NCBI GenBank assembly: GCA_948805675.1
Contig: CAQIBN010000003.1
Coordinates: forward strand, 1 to 64,000
Direction of reading: 5' to 3'
Length of the DNA stretch: 64,000 nucleotides
Origin: an uncultured Clostridia bacterium
GTDB lineage: Bacteria > Bacillota > Clostridia > TANB77 > CAG-508
The first letter of the stretch is position 1. Each line of letters starts with the position of its first letter. Position numbers and translations under genes: made by a program. The notes below the pieces were generated by a model. That model was not told the origin of the DNA and made no database searches. It worked only from the letters and a program-made list of their open reading frames with translations. This document shows, piece by piece, positions 48,126-56,398 of the stretch.

Positions 48126-49325
48126 ATGAAGTTAATTGATTTTAAAAAAGATGATATCCAATTTAATAATAAGAGATTAAATAAGAGAAAGGTAATAATT
48201 ACAATGGTAATTATTATATTAATTACTATTGTAGTTATAATTTCTGCTATTTATATTACAAATACAAATTTTAGAAACTTAATGGATCAATATATCTTTA
48301 GAAAAAGTGTTACAGAGAATAATTTACAATATATTGATATTAATTCAGAAAGTAATACATACATATATGCATATGATAAGTATTTAGTAACATTAGAAAA
48401 AAATATTCTAACACATTATAATTCATCTGCTAAAAAAGAAAGTGAAATAAAAATTGAAATAAGTGAACCAATATATGCTTCTGATGGAAAATATTTAATG
48501 ATTGCTGAGAAAAATAAACAAAGAATTTATTTGATTAATAATAATGGTATTATATGGCAAAAAGATATAGAGGGTACTATTTCAAAAATAAACGTTAATA
48601 AAAATGGATATACAAGTGTAATAATATCTGGTACAACATATAAGTCTGTAATTGCGGTATATGATAGAGATGGAAAAGAACTTTTTAAAACATATTTATC
48701 TAGTACTATAGCAATGGACTCAAGTATTTCAGAAGATAACAAGTATTTAAGCTTTTCTGAAATAAATACTTCTGGTACTCTTATACAGTCAAGTATAAAG
48801 ACTATTTCAATAGATAAGGCAAAAGAGACACCTTCAGATTCTATAATATATACATATGATGCAGAACAAAATGACTTAATAGTAAATATGAAGTATCATG
48901 ATAAGAATAAATTAGTATGTATATATAATAATGGTGTTCATGTTAATAATAATAATAAAGATGAGATGTTAATATCACTAAATGAAAAGGATAAAAAGGT
49001 TGCATTTTCAGATATTGAATTAGCTAATTATGCATATAGAGTGATTGAAAAGTCTACAGGACTATTTAAGGCTAATTCCACTATCGAATTATATAATACT
49101 ACTACTAAAAAACAAAATATATATACTTTTGATGGTGTAGCAAAGAAAATATATTCATATTCTAATATAATAGCTATTGATTTAGGCTCAGAAGTACATT
49201 TTATTGGTACAAATGGATGGCTTATTAAAAAGTATAGTTCAACACAAGAAATAAAGGATATAGTAATAGCAGAGAATTTGGCTGGAATAATTTACAGAGA
49301 TAAAGTAGAATTTATAAATTTATAA
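48126..49325 (+). CDS. DUF5711-like membrane-anchored propeller protein
   Basis: 399 residues. A cytosolic N-terminus, one membrane segment (about 23-46) and a large outside domain of repeated four-strand units (YLVTLEKNILTHYN, YLMIAEKNKQRIYLIN, VIAVYDRDGKELFK and others), which looks like a beta-propeller of the DUF5711 type. It forms a unit with CvpA and LCP, suggesting a cell-envelope or division-linked role. Confidence 0.75.
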   Translation: MKLIDFKKDDIQFNNKRLNKRKVIITMVIIILITIVVIISAIYITNTNFRNLMDQYIFRKSVTENNLQYIDINSESNTYIYAYDKYLVTLEKNILTHYNSSAKKESEIKIEISEPIYASDGKYLMIAEKNKQRIYLINNNGIIWQKDIEGTISKINVNKNGYTSVIISGTTYKSVIAVYDRDGKELFKTYLSSTIAMDSSISEDNKYLSFSEINTSGTLIQSSIKTISIDKAKETPSDSIIYTYDAEQNDLIVNMKYHDKNKLVCIYNNGVHVNNNNKDEMLISLNEKDKKVAFSDIELANYAYRVIEKSTGLFKANSTIELYNTTTKKQNIYTFDGVAKKIYSYSNIIAIDLGSEVHFIGTNGWLIKKYSSTQEIKDIVIAENLAGIIYRDKVEFINL

Positions 49326-49337
49326 GGAGTAAAATAT

Positions 49338-49989
49338 ATGGAAATTATAATCGATTTATTAATTGTAGCAATTATAGTGTTATCAACCTGGATTGGGTAT
49401 AAAAAAGGTTTAACAAAGAGTTTATTAAAAATATTTAATTTTTTTATAGCTATAATAATATCAATTATATTATTTAATCCAATTGCTAATATTATAATAA
49501 ATAATACTCAGGTAGATGAATTTCTACAAGAATCAATTATATCAAAATTTAATTATAATGAAGAAATTATAGAAGAAAAAGAAAATAATATGCCTGCAAT
49601 ATTTAGTAATTATATAAAAACTGAAATAGATAATACTGTAAATGAAACTAAAGAGAATATAATAAAACAATCTGCTAGACAAATTTCTATATCTATAATT
49701 AATGTAGGAGTAATAATTATAATATTTTTAATTACTAGAGTTATTTTAATATTTATAAAAGGAATAGCTGATATAATAACAAAATTACCAGTAATAAAAC
49801 AATTTGATAAATTAGGTCGGAGTAATATTTGGAGTATTAAGAGTTATTATAATATTAACAATTATATTCACACTGTTAAGCTTAATAGCTCCAGTAATCG
49901 AGAGCTCAGGAGCTATAGAAGTAATTAATAATTCTATAATTGGTAGTTATTTATATAATAATAATATATTATTTAATATTATTTTTTAA
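49338..49989 (+). CDS. cvpA: CvpA-family membrane protein, 216 aa, with one C-GGN recoding site
   Basis: ATG at 49338, twelve bases after the upstream stop. CvpA layout: first segment with LLIVAIIVLSTWIGYKKGLTKSL, three further membrane segments and the FDKLGG turn near the middle of the second half. An extra C at 49818 falls between the two glycines (KLG-[C]-GVIFG); skipping it restores a fourth membrane segment (VLRVIIILTIIFTLLSLI) and a natural end at 49989. The conventional frame stops at 49928 with a polar tail that fits no membrane protein. The gene is chromosomal. Confidence 0.86.
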
Positions 49990-50068
49990 AAAATAATATT
50001 AAATATTGCTATTTATATGTTTTTTTGTTATACTTTTACATATATACAAGTTTATAGGAGTGAGAACC

Positions 50069-51415
50069 TTGCAGAAAAGAGCGGTTACAAAAGAGGGAAA
50101 AATGAAAAATAGTAATATTAAAGGTAAAAATAAGAAAAAGAGAAAAATATTTTTAATAATAGTAATAATATTAATAATATTACTATTATCAGGAACTTGG
50201 TTTGGTTATAGGGTGTATAAAAATGGCGGAGGTTTACAAGGTATACTTGCGACAATTGTTGGTCATGATGAGAATACATTAAAAAACTTGCCAAAAGTTT
50301 ATTGTCTAGTTACAGGACAAAGTCAAAATTTAACAGATACTCTAATGTTATGTTCATATGACCCAAAAACACAAGAAGCATCTATATTATCTATACCAAG
50401 AGATACATTTATTGGTAAAAATAAAAATAGAGCTACAGCATTTGATAAAATAAATGCATTATATCAAACTAGTCCAGAAAAAACTATAAAGGAAGTTAGT
50501 AGAATAACAGGGATAGATATAAAATATTATTTAAATATAGATACAGAAGCTTTAAAAGAAGTTGTTGATAGTATAGGTGGAGTATATTTTGATGTACCTA
50601 TTGATATGGATTATGATGATCCAACACAAGATTTGCATATACATATGAAAAAGGGATATCAATTATTAGATGGAGATAAAGCAGAACAAGTAGTAAGATT
50701 TAGACATAATAATAATGGAACTAGTTATCCAATAGAATATGGAGATAATGATTTAGGTAGAATGAGAACACAAAGAGATTTCTTACAAGCTATTGTAAAA
50801 AAACTTGCTACTCCAGCTACATTAACTAAAATTAATGATTTTATTAAGATAGCTAATAAAAATGTTACAACAAACTTAGATTTATCTTTAGCAAAAGATT
50901 ACGCTCCATATGCAGTTGAGTTTAAATCTGAAAATCTTAAAACATATACATTACCTGGAACACCAGAATTATGTAATGGAGTTTGGATATATACACATGA
51001 TGTGAGTGAAACAAAAAAGGTTGTTGAAGAATTATTTGGAAGTCAAGAAGATAATACAAAAGATACTAATGAAAAAGAAACAAGTAACAAAAACAATAAA
51101 TCAACAACAACTTCAAAAAAAATAACTGAACAAGAGAAAAAAGAAAATTCTAAAATAAAAATAGAAATATTAAATGGTACAGCAGACAATTCAAAACTTT
51201 CAAAATTAAAAGATAAATTAAAGGAGTATGGTTATAATGTAACAAAGACTGGAATTACAACAAATACTTCAAAAACAACTATTATAAATAGAACAGGTAA
51301 GAATAGTTCAATTATAAATGGTATTAAAAGTACTATTGGAGATATTGGAGTTTCTTCTACTGGAAGCAATAATTCCAATGTTGATATAACAATTATAATA
51401 GGAAAAGATTATTAA
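50069..51415 (+). CDS. LytR-CpsA-Psr (LCP) family protein
   Basis: 448 residues from TTG 50069 (aggagtgag upstream); ATG 50102 is an alternative. A basic N-terminus and one membrane segment (about residues 25-45) precede the LCP domain: SIPRDTFI, KINALYQ, VDSIGGVYFDV, LLDGDKAEQVVRFRHN and RMRTQRDFL. A LytR_C domain lies at the end (IEILNGTADNSKLSKL). LCP enzymes attach teichoic acid or other wall polymers to peptidoglycan. Confidence 0.9.
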   Translation: MQKRAVTKEGKMKNSNIKGKNKKKRKIFLIIVIILIILLLSGTWFGYRVYKNGGGLQGILATIVGHDENTLKNLPKVYCLVTGQSQNLTDTLMLCSYDPKTQEASILSIPRDTFIGKNKNRATAFDKINALYQTSPEKTIKEVSRITGIDIKYYLNIDTEALKEVVDSIGGVYFDVPIDMDYDDPTQDLHIHMKKGYQLLDGDKAEQVVRFRHNNNGTSYPIEYGDNDLGRMRTQRDFLQAIVKKLATPATLTKINDFIKIANKNVTTNLDLSLAKDYAPYAVEFKSENLKTYTLPGTPELCNGVWIYTHDVSETKKVVEELFGSQEDNTKDTNEKETSNKNNKSTTTSKKITEQEKKENSKIKIEILNGTADNSKLSKLKDKLKEYGYNVTKTGITTNTSKTTIINRTGKNSSIINGIKSTIGDIGVSSTGSNNSNVDITIIIGKDY

Positions 51416-51419
51416 AAAA

Positions 51420-51452
51420 TGGGGCACATAATTTGTTTATGTGCCCTTTTAG
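51420..51452 (+). terminator. Terminator after the LCP gene
   Basis: Arms gggcacataa and ttatgtgccc around tttgt, followed by tttt. Confidence 0.85.
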
Positions 51453-51608
51453 TATAATTGAAAAAGTTTATATAATAAATATTTATAAAAGTTTTTTAAT
51501 TATATTGTACTACTTAAAAATTTTTTCACATATAAAATAAAAAGTAATTCAAAATATTGTAAAAGTTTTAATTGAATATTAAATATAAATGCTATTTTTC
51601 TTTTTTAT

Positions 51609-52868
51609 CTATTTATAAAATTTCATAAATACATCTTTATCTTTCCTTTTCTTTTTTGATTTTAATATTGTAATAAAAATTAGTAATAGTAATATAAATA
51701 ATAATGAACTAAATACCTGTGGTAATATATCAGAATCTAATACATTATTTCCAGCTATCAAATTTGAAGTGTAAGTTATATTATCTATAGTATAAGAAAT
51801 TTTTCCAACAATGAACCCTTTTAATATAGGAGATTGTAGATTTTCGTTAATAGTTATTTCTGGTTTTAGTGTAGAAATATCTTGAATTGTTTTAGCTTTT
51901 ATTTCTTTTTCTACTAACACATCTAGTGTCTTTTTTGTATTATTGGATAATTCTATTTCAATCTGTTTTATTGTAGTTTCTGGATTAGATATTATTTTTT
52001 CTTTATAATTTTCTATAGCATAATTAAATAATGTAATACAATCATGAGCTCTATCGTTTTCAGAAGAAGTCATTTTATTTGCTCCTAAAACAACAACAAT
52101 AAGTTCATGGTCATCTTTTTTACAACTTGCAACAATACAATTTTTAGCAGAATCTGTATATCCAGTTTTTATCCCAGTAGTATATTCATAATAATAATTA
52201 TCTGATGTTAATAATTCATTTGTATTTTTAAATTTTCTGTCATCTTTATCATACATATTTGTTATAGGTAAATTACAAGAAGTTTTAGTAACAATTTTTC
52301 TGAATGTATCGTTTTCCATTGCATATCTACCAATTAGTGACATATCATATGCAGTTGTAAATTGATTAGTATTATGAACACCATTAGGATTTACAAAGTT
52401 AGTATTAATACAACCAATCTCCTTTGCTTTTAAATTCATTATTTTTGAAAATTCATCTACACTTCCAGAAACATGTTCTGCTAAAGCAATTGCTGCATCA
52501 TTTGCAGATGGAATTAATAAAACATTTAATAAATCTTCTATAGAGAGTTTTTCACCAGATTTCAAATTAGCTCTAGTATAGCTTTCTGGAACAGAGTTTA
52601 AAGAAACAGCATTCTCACTAACAGTAACTATATCATTTAACTTACAGTTTTCTAAAACAAGTATAGCAGTCATAATTTTGGTAGTACTTGCAGGATACAT
52701 TTTATTATAGGCATTTTTTTCGTATAGTATTTTTCCAGAATTTGAATCTATTAAAATGCATGAAGGCGAATATATATCAAAATTATTATTAGCATAGGAG
52801 GTAGTAAAAATAGATAGTAACAGTATTATAGAAAGTGTAACAAATAAATATTTAAATTTTAATTTCAT
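51609..52868 (-). CDS. D-Ala-D-Ala carboxypeptidase (DacA/DacF, PBP5 type)
   Basis: 419 residues with a signal peptide (1-26). Active-site motifs: SxxK in PASTTKIM, SxN in SANDAAI and KTG in IKTGYTDSA. A C-terminal PBP5-like domain and a final membrane segment (about 385-405) with a basic tail anchor it. It trims pentapeptides in peptidoglycan. RBS gaggag sits ahead of ATG 52868 on the minus strand. Confidence 0.92.
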   Translation of the reverse strand: MKLKFKYLFVTLSIILLLSIFTTSYANNNFDIYSPSCILIDSNSGKILYEKNAYNKMYPASTTKIMTAILVLENCKLNDIVTVSENAVSLNSVPESYTRANLKSGEKLSIEDLLNVLLIPSANDAAIALAEHVSGSVDEFSKIMNLKAKEIGCINTNFVNPNGVHNTNQFTTAYDMSLIGRYAMENDTFRKIVTKTSCNLPITNMYDKDDRKFKNTNELLTSDNYYYEYTTGIKTGYTDSAKNCIVASCKKDDHELIVVVLGANKMTSSENDRAHDCITLFNYAIENYKEKIISNPETTIKQIEIELSNNTKKTLDVLVEKEIKAKTIQDISTLKPEITINENLQSPILKGFIVGKISYTIDNITYTSNLIAGNNVLDSDILPQVFSSLLFILLLLIFITILKSKKKRKDKDVFMKFYK

Positions 52869-52982
52869 ATTAGACTCCTCATAAGTTTTTATAATACTAT
52901 ATAGTAATTAATATATAATTTCAAGAGATATATATAATTTTAATATTTTGTTAAGAATTATATATAGATAGGAGGTATGATT

Positions 52983-53645
52983 TTGGAATTTACTAATAAA
53001 CAAAAAATAATTTTTACTATTTTAATTATTATATTAATATTAATAGGAATTTATGTATATAAGGTAAGATTTAGTGAAACATTAGAAGATAATGTGGATA
53101 CAGGAAGCATTAATAATATAAACTTAGTAGAAAATTTTTTAGAGACAAATGAAAATAAAATTGAAAAAGATAATTTGATAATAGTACATATAACTGGCGC
53201 AGTAAAAAAGTGTGGCATAGTAAAGTTGAAACAGGGGGCTCGAATATATGATGCCATTGAAATGGCAGAAGGAAGTTTAGAAGAAGCTGATTTATCAAAA
53301 GTAAATCTAGCATACTTATTAGAAGATGCGCAAAAAATATATATACCATTTAAAGGAGAAGTAACAGAAAATGATATACAACAGGAGTATATAACATCTA
53401 ATTTTGGAGATAATAGTATAATAATACAAGATACAAATAAAGGAGAGAGTGGAAAAGTGAATATTAATACTGCTAACCAAACAGAATTAGAAACTTTACC
53501 TGGTATAGGAACTGCAACTGCTGAAAAAATAATAGATTATAGAAATAAAAATGGAAAATTTAATAATATAGAAGATATTAGAAATGTAAAAGGAATAGGA
53601 GAATCAAAATTTGAAAATATAAAAGAATCAATATGTGTAAAGTAA
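52983..53645 (+). CDS. ComEA-like DNA-binding protein
   Basis: 220 residues from TTG 52983 (RBS aggagg; ATG 52977 has no spacing). One membrane anchor (about residues 7-26), an SLBB-type domain (VHITGAVKKCGIVKLKQGARIYDAI) and a C-terminal helix-hairpin-helix pair (VNINTANQTELETLPGIG, GKFNNIEDI). ComEA receives DNA at the cell surface during natural transformation. No comEC gene follows, so whether uptake is active cannot be judged here. Confidence 0.87.
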   Translation: MEFTNKQKIIFTILIIILILIGIYVYKVRFSETLEDNVDTGSINNINLVENFLETNENKIEKDNLIIVHITGAVKKCGIVKLKQGARIYDAIEMAEGSLEEADLSKVNLAYLLEDAQKIYIPFKGEVTENDIQQEYITSNFGDNSIIIQDTNKGESGKVNINTANQTELETLPGIGTATAEKIIDYRNKNGKFNNIEDIRNVKGIGESKFENIKESICVK

Positions 53646-53720
53646 TACTTATTTAATGATTATAATTAAAGTAAAGGTTAGGAATTTTTCTCCCTAATTT
53701 TTATTATAAGAAAATTCGAA

Positions 53721-53748
53721 AAATGACTGCTAAAATTAGCAGTCATTT
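53721..53748. terminator. Strong 12-bp hairpin after the ComEA-like gene
   Basis: Arms aaatgactgcta and tagcagtcattt around aaat. The T-run is short, but position supports termination in either direction. Confidence 0.6.
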
Positions 53749-53758
53749 AATATTTTGT

Positions 53759-53800
53759 TATGGGGGCAAGAATCGAACTTGCGACCTTTGGGTTATGAGT
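53759..53800 (-). other. 3' fragment of a tRNA-Met-like gene (old att site)
   Basis: On the minus strand the sequence has the anticodon loop and stem CTCATAACCCAA, the variable region, a T arm GCAAG/CTTGC with loop TTCGATT, and part of an acceptor. The 5' half is missing. The 18-base core matches the initiator tRNA at 54139-54156 exactly. It is most likely the leftover att copy of a lost element. Confidence 0.72.
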
Positions 53801-54077
53801 TCCGCTTTTCTCATTTTTTACTTAACTCTAAATTGGTCTAGGTTAATCGTTTTTTTATTCCTTTAAATCCTGTGTCGCCTTAATAATTATAAACGCTTTA
53901 AGACGTTTATAGGAGTTCATTGTTTTATACCCACAAGTGCTGGGAGTAACTTCTATATAGTAAACAAAATTTCATAATGATAAGTCGTAGGCCAATTGAA
54001 ATATTGGTCTTTATTGTGTTTTTGGATAAGTTAAAAATCAAGTATTTTTATAATAAATATGTTTTAACCAACTAAAA

Positions 54078-54107
54078 AAGCATTTGTCCAACTACTGACA
54101 AATGCTT
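54078..54107 (-). terminator. Terminator of the initiator tRNA transcript
   Basis: Arms aagcatttgtc and gacaaatgctt; on the minus strand a T-run follows, four bases beyond the tRNA 3' end. Confidence 0.75.
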
Positions 54108-54111
54108 GAAA

Positions 54112-54187
54112 TGGTTGCGGGGGGTAGACTCGAACTACCGACCTTTGGGTTATGAGCCCAACGAGCTGCCAACTGCTCCACCCCGCG
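54112..54187 (-). tRNA. Initiator tRNA-fMet (CAT)
   Basis: 76 bases with encoded CCA. The first base pair is the C1-A72 mismatch that marks initiator tRNAs, and the anticodon stem ends in three G-C pairs (GGG/CCC). Anticodon loop CTCATAA, D arm GAGC/GCTC, T arm GGTAG/CTACC. Confidence 0.94.
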
Positions 54188-54384
54188 ATGTATTGACATC
54201 TGCAATTATACATTATATATATAGTTCTTGTCAATAGATTTTGATAAAGTTTTAAATAAATTATAATAGAAAATTATGGAGTTTATAAAAAAGTATGATA
54301 ATCATCTATATAAAATAGTTATTAAATTATATTATGTAAGATATTTGCTTTTTTATATGTATTTATTTAAGTATTTCTACAACA

Positions 54385-54440
54385 ATCATAAATATGAATA
54401 CAAAAAATAAATATGAATTTTTTGTATTCATATTTATGAT
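54385..54440. repeat. Perfect 24-bp inverted repeat
   Basis: Arms 54385-54408 and 54417-54440 are exact complements around eight bases. AT-rich, with A/T runs at the inner end. It could act as a bidirectional terminator or be a small mobile-element remnant. Confidence 0.8.
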
Positions 54441-54540
54441 TAAATTTCTTGAAATAATAATATAAAAATAAACCGATGGATTGATTAGATAAACCATTCT
54501 TTTATATATAAACTAGTTTTTTCATAATTTTATAAAAAAT

Positions 54541-54570
54541 TACAAAAAAATACAAAAAAATACAAAAAAA
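54541..54570 (+). repeat. Three tandem copies of tacaaaaaaa
   Basis: A simple 10-base repeat upstream of the GNAT-like gene; copy number is prone to change. Confidence 0.8.
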
Positions 54571-54648
54571 TATAAAAATCTACTTTATTTTTATAAATAA
54601 TATATGTATAATATAAAAAGACAAAAGAAGAAGGGAAGAAATTAAAAA

Positions 54649-55050
54649 ATGAATATACAATATATTAATAAAGAACCAAGTAAAATAGAAATATATGAAA
54701 TAATGGATTCAATTCAATCTGACATGGAAGAAAACATTGAAATGGAAATATTTGAGCCAAATGATGATATGGTTACAACAGTTTGCGCATATCATTTTGA
54801 TAAAATTGTGGGTATGGGAAGAGTTATAAAAGAAGATGATACACTATTTATACAAGACATAATAATAAAACCAGAATACAAAGGAGAAGAAATTGAAAAC
54901 AATATAATTGTAAACTTATTTAAACAGATTAATGAACTTAGAAGATTTAATTCAAGTATACAAAAGTGCTTACAGATTGAGGAATCAGAAGAAAATTTTT
55001 TTAATAGATTTAGTTTCTTGACAAAAGAGAAACAAGAATTAGGAGCATAA
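54649..55050 (+). CDS. GNAT-like acetyltransferase
   Basis: 133 residues, ATG 54649 (upstream gaagggaag). The core HFDKIVGMGRVIKED, LFIQDIIIKPEYKGEEI and IVNLFKQINE fit the beta4-beta5-alpha4 region of GNAT enzymes, with a shortened end. The acetyl-CoA pyrophosphate loop (usually Q/RxxGxG/A) is degenerate here (EYKGEEIEN), so activity is uncertain. Confidence 0.62.
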   Translation: MNIQYINKEPSKIEIYEIMDSIQSDMEENIEMEIFEPNDDMVTTVCAYHFDKIVGMGRVIKEDDTLFIQDIIIKPEYKGEEIENNIIVNLFKQINELRRFNSSIQKCLQIEESEENFFNRFSFLTKEKQELGA

Positions 55051-55054
55051 TAAG

Positions 55055-55103
55055 TAAATTCACACGGTTTTAGATGTTTTTTGATGCCATGTGAATTTTT
55101 TTT
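55055..55103 (+). terminator. Terminator after the GNAT-like gene
   Basis: Arms aattcaca and tgtgaatt around a 25-base loop, followed by a run of eight T. Confidence 0.65.
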
Positions 55104-55171
55104 ATAATATAAATATATTTTTAATTATTTATTATGAAATGTAAAAATAAATATATAAAGGGAGAAATTAG

Positions 55172-56272
55172 ATGGAAAAGAAAATTCTTACACATGCAAT
55201 TGAGCTTATTACAAAAAACTGTAAAGATAATGTTAAAAAGGCTAAAGATTATGATGAATATGTAAATGCAATGACACAAAAAGAATTAGATAATATTATA
55301 ACATTATATTCAAGTATGCAATATGATGAAAAAGAATTAGAATTAATGTGCAGAATATTGAAAGACAATAATAAAGATAGAAAAGTTACCTTTATACTTA
55401 AAAATTTAAACAAGATAATAGAATTAGAACTAGAAGTTTTTATAGGAGATTTATTAAAAGATACAATAAAAATAATAAATTATGATGGTTATGTAGAATA
55501 TACTATTCAAAATTTAGAAATTTCCATAAACCATATAATCGTATTAAGAAGATTAGGGTTTATTTTTGTAGATATAGAAAATGGAATTATAAAAATACAT
55601 ATGCCAAAAGATATATTGAAAGTAGCACAAGACAAAATTACATCTATGGAAAAGAGTGATATTAACATAGTAAAGGAAAATGTGAATGAATTTATAATGG
55701 GATTTTTGAATGCCTATGGTATGATATCAATAACTGAGGCATATATTTTAATTTCTAAATTATATAAAAATATATCTCCAGAAATATTTAATAGATATGT
55801 TTTTTTCACAGCTAATGTGCTACATACACAATTTAGAGCAGATGATATTTATATATATAATATTAATTTATTAGACGAAGAAATTAAAGATTTAGAATAT
55901 ATTCATTCTAAATTAGAATATAATTTTTATACATTAGATGACATAAGATTGCTAGCTAGATATGAATATTATACAAAATATATGCAATATAATGTTTTAA
56001 AAGAGTTTGTAGAGGCAAATTTAAATGTTTCTATAACTATTGTTAAATATGAAATAGTCGATTGGTATATTGTACTTGCACAAATGGATATAGAACATGC
56101 AGAAAGTTATATAGATAAGAAAATAAATGAACTTGAGATAAAAGACAAATATAAGTTGCAAATGAAAGAGTATATTAGAGAAATTTTTGAAATTTGTCCG
56201 AAATGGAAGCTAAAGGGTGCTATAAAGTATAAAAAAAGTAATAATATAAAAATACTTAAATTTCCAGACTAA
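55172..56272 (+). CDS. Conserved-looking cytosolic protein, unknown
   Basis: 366 residues, RBS agggagaa before ATG 55172. All-helical pattern with many hydrophobic heptads; no signal peptide or membrane segments. Segments such as MIGFLNAYGMISITEAYILISKLY look like a winged-helix-like region ("YGM(I/V)" with helix after), as seen in some SEC-C-associated or replication-like clostridial proteins, but I cannot name the family. Confidence 0.6.
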   Translation: MEKKILTHAIELITKNCKDNVKKAKDYDEYVNAMTQKELDNIITLYSSMQYDEKELELMCRILKDNNKDRKVTFILKNLNKIIELELEVFIGDLLKDTIKIINYDGYVEYTIQNLEISINHIIVLRRLGFIFVDIENGIIKIHMPKDILKVAQDKITSMEKSDINIVKENVNEFIMGFLNAYGMISITEAYILISKLYKNISPEIFNRYVFFTANVLHTQFRADDIYIYNINLLDEEIKDLEYIHSKLEYNFYTLDDIRLLARYEYYTKYMQYNVLKEFVEANLNVSITIVKYEIVDWYIVLAQMDIEHAESYIDKKINELEIKDKYKLQMKEYIREIFEICPKWKLKGAIKYKKSNNIKILKFPD

Positions 56273-56287
56273 TTACATACAATTATA

Positions 56288-56328
56288 AGAAAGGCTATAT
56301 ATACTATTAATGTATATGTAGCTTTTTT
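56288..56328 (+). terminator. Terminator after the unknown gene
   Basis: Arms aaaggctatata and tatatgtagcttt around a short A/T loop, then tttt. Confidence 0.6.
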
Positions 56329-56398
56329 ACTTGTAAAAAACTAGCAATTATGGTATAATAGTTATGTAATTATAGTGTGATAAGGAGATGATTATAAT

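Larger units (their letters stand above)
53646..54648. other. 1-kb non-coding region with tRNA and att-like scar
   Basis: No protein gene seen. It contains a strong hairpin (53721-53748), a 3' tRNA-Met fragment (53759-53800), the initiator tRNA (54112-54187), its terminator (54078-54107), a perfect 24-bp inverted repeat (54385-54440) and a short tacaaaaaaa tandem repeat (54541-54570). Confidence 0.7.

Noticed and set aside
8721..49818. Sequencing or base-calling error at GG motifs
   Set aside because: Kept as an alternative but not favoured: errors would not know the codon phase, and no GG in other phases is affected. Raw reads would settle it.
5619..49989. The nine broken genes as ordinary pseudogenes
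   Set aside because: All 23 lesions are the same base in the same codon phase before glycine, with no stops, deletions or other indels in those genes. Real decay, as in the integrase at 1-744, looks mixed.
53803..54077. Structured RNA or riboswitch in the gap beside the initiator tRNA
   Set aside because: Some local hairpins exist, but there is no downstream gene in the right orientation and no recognised motif; it is better explained as residue of a lost element.
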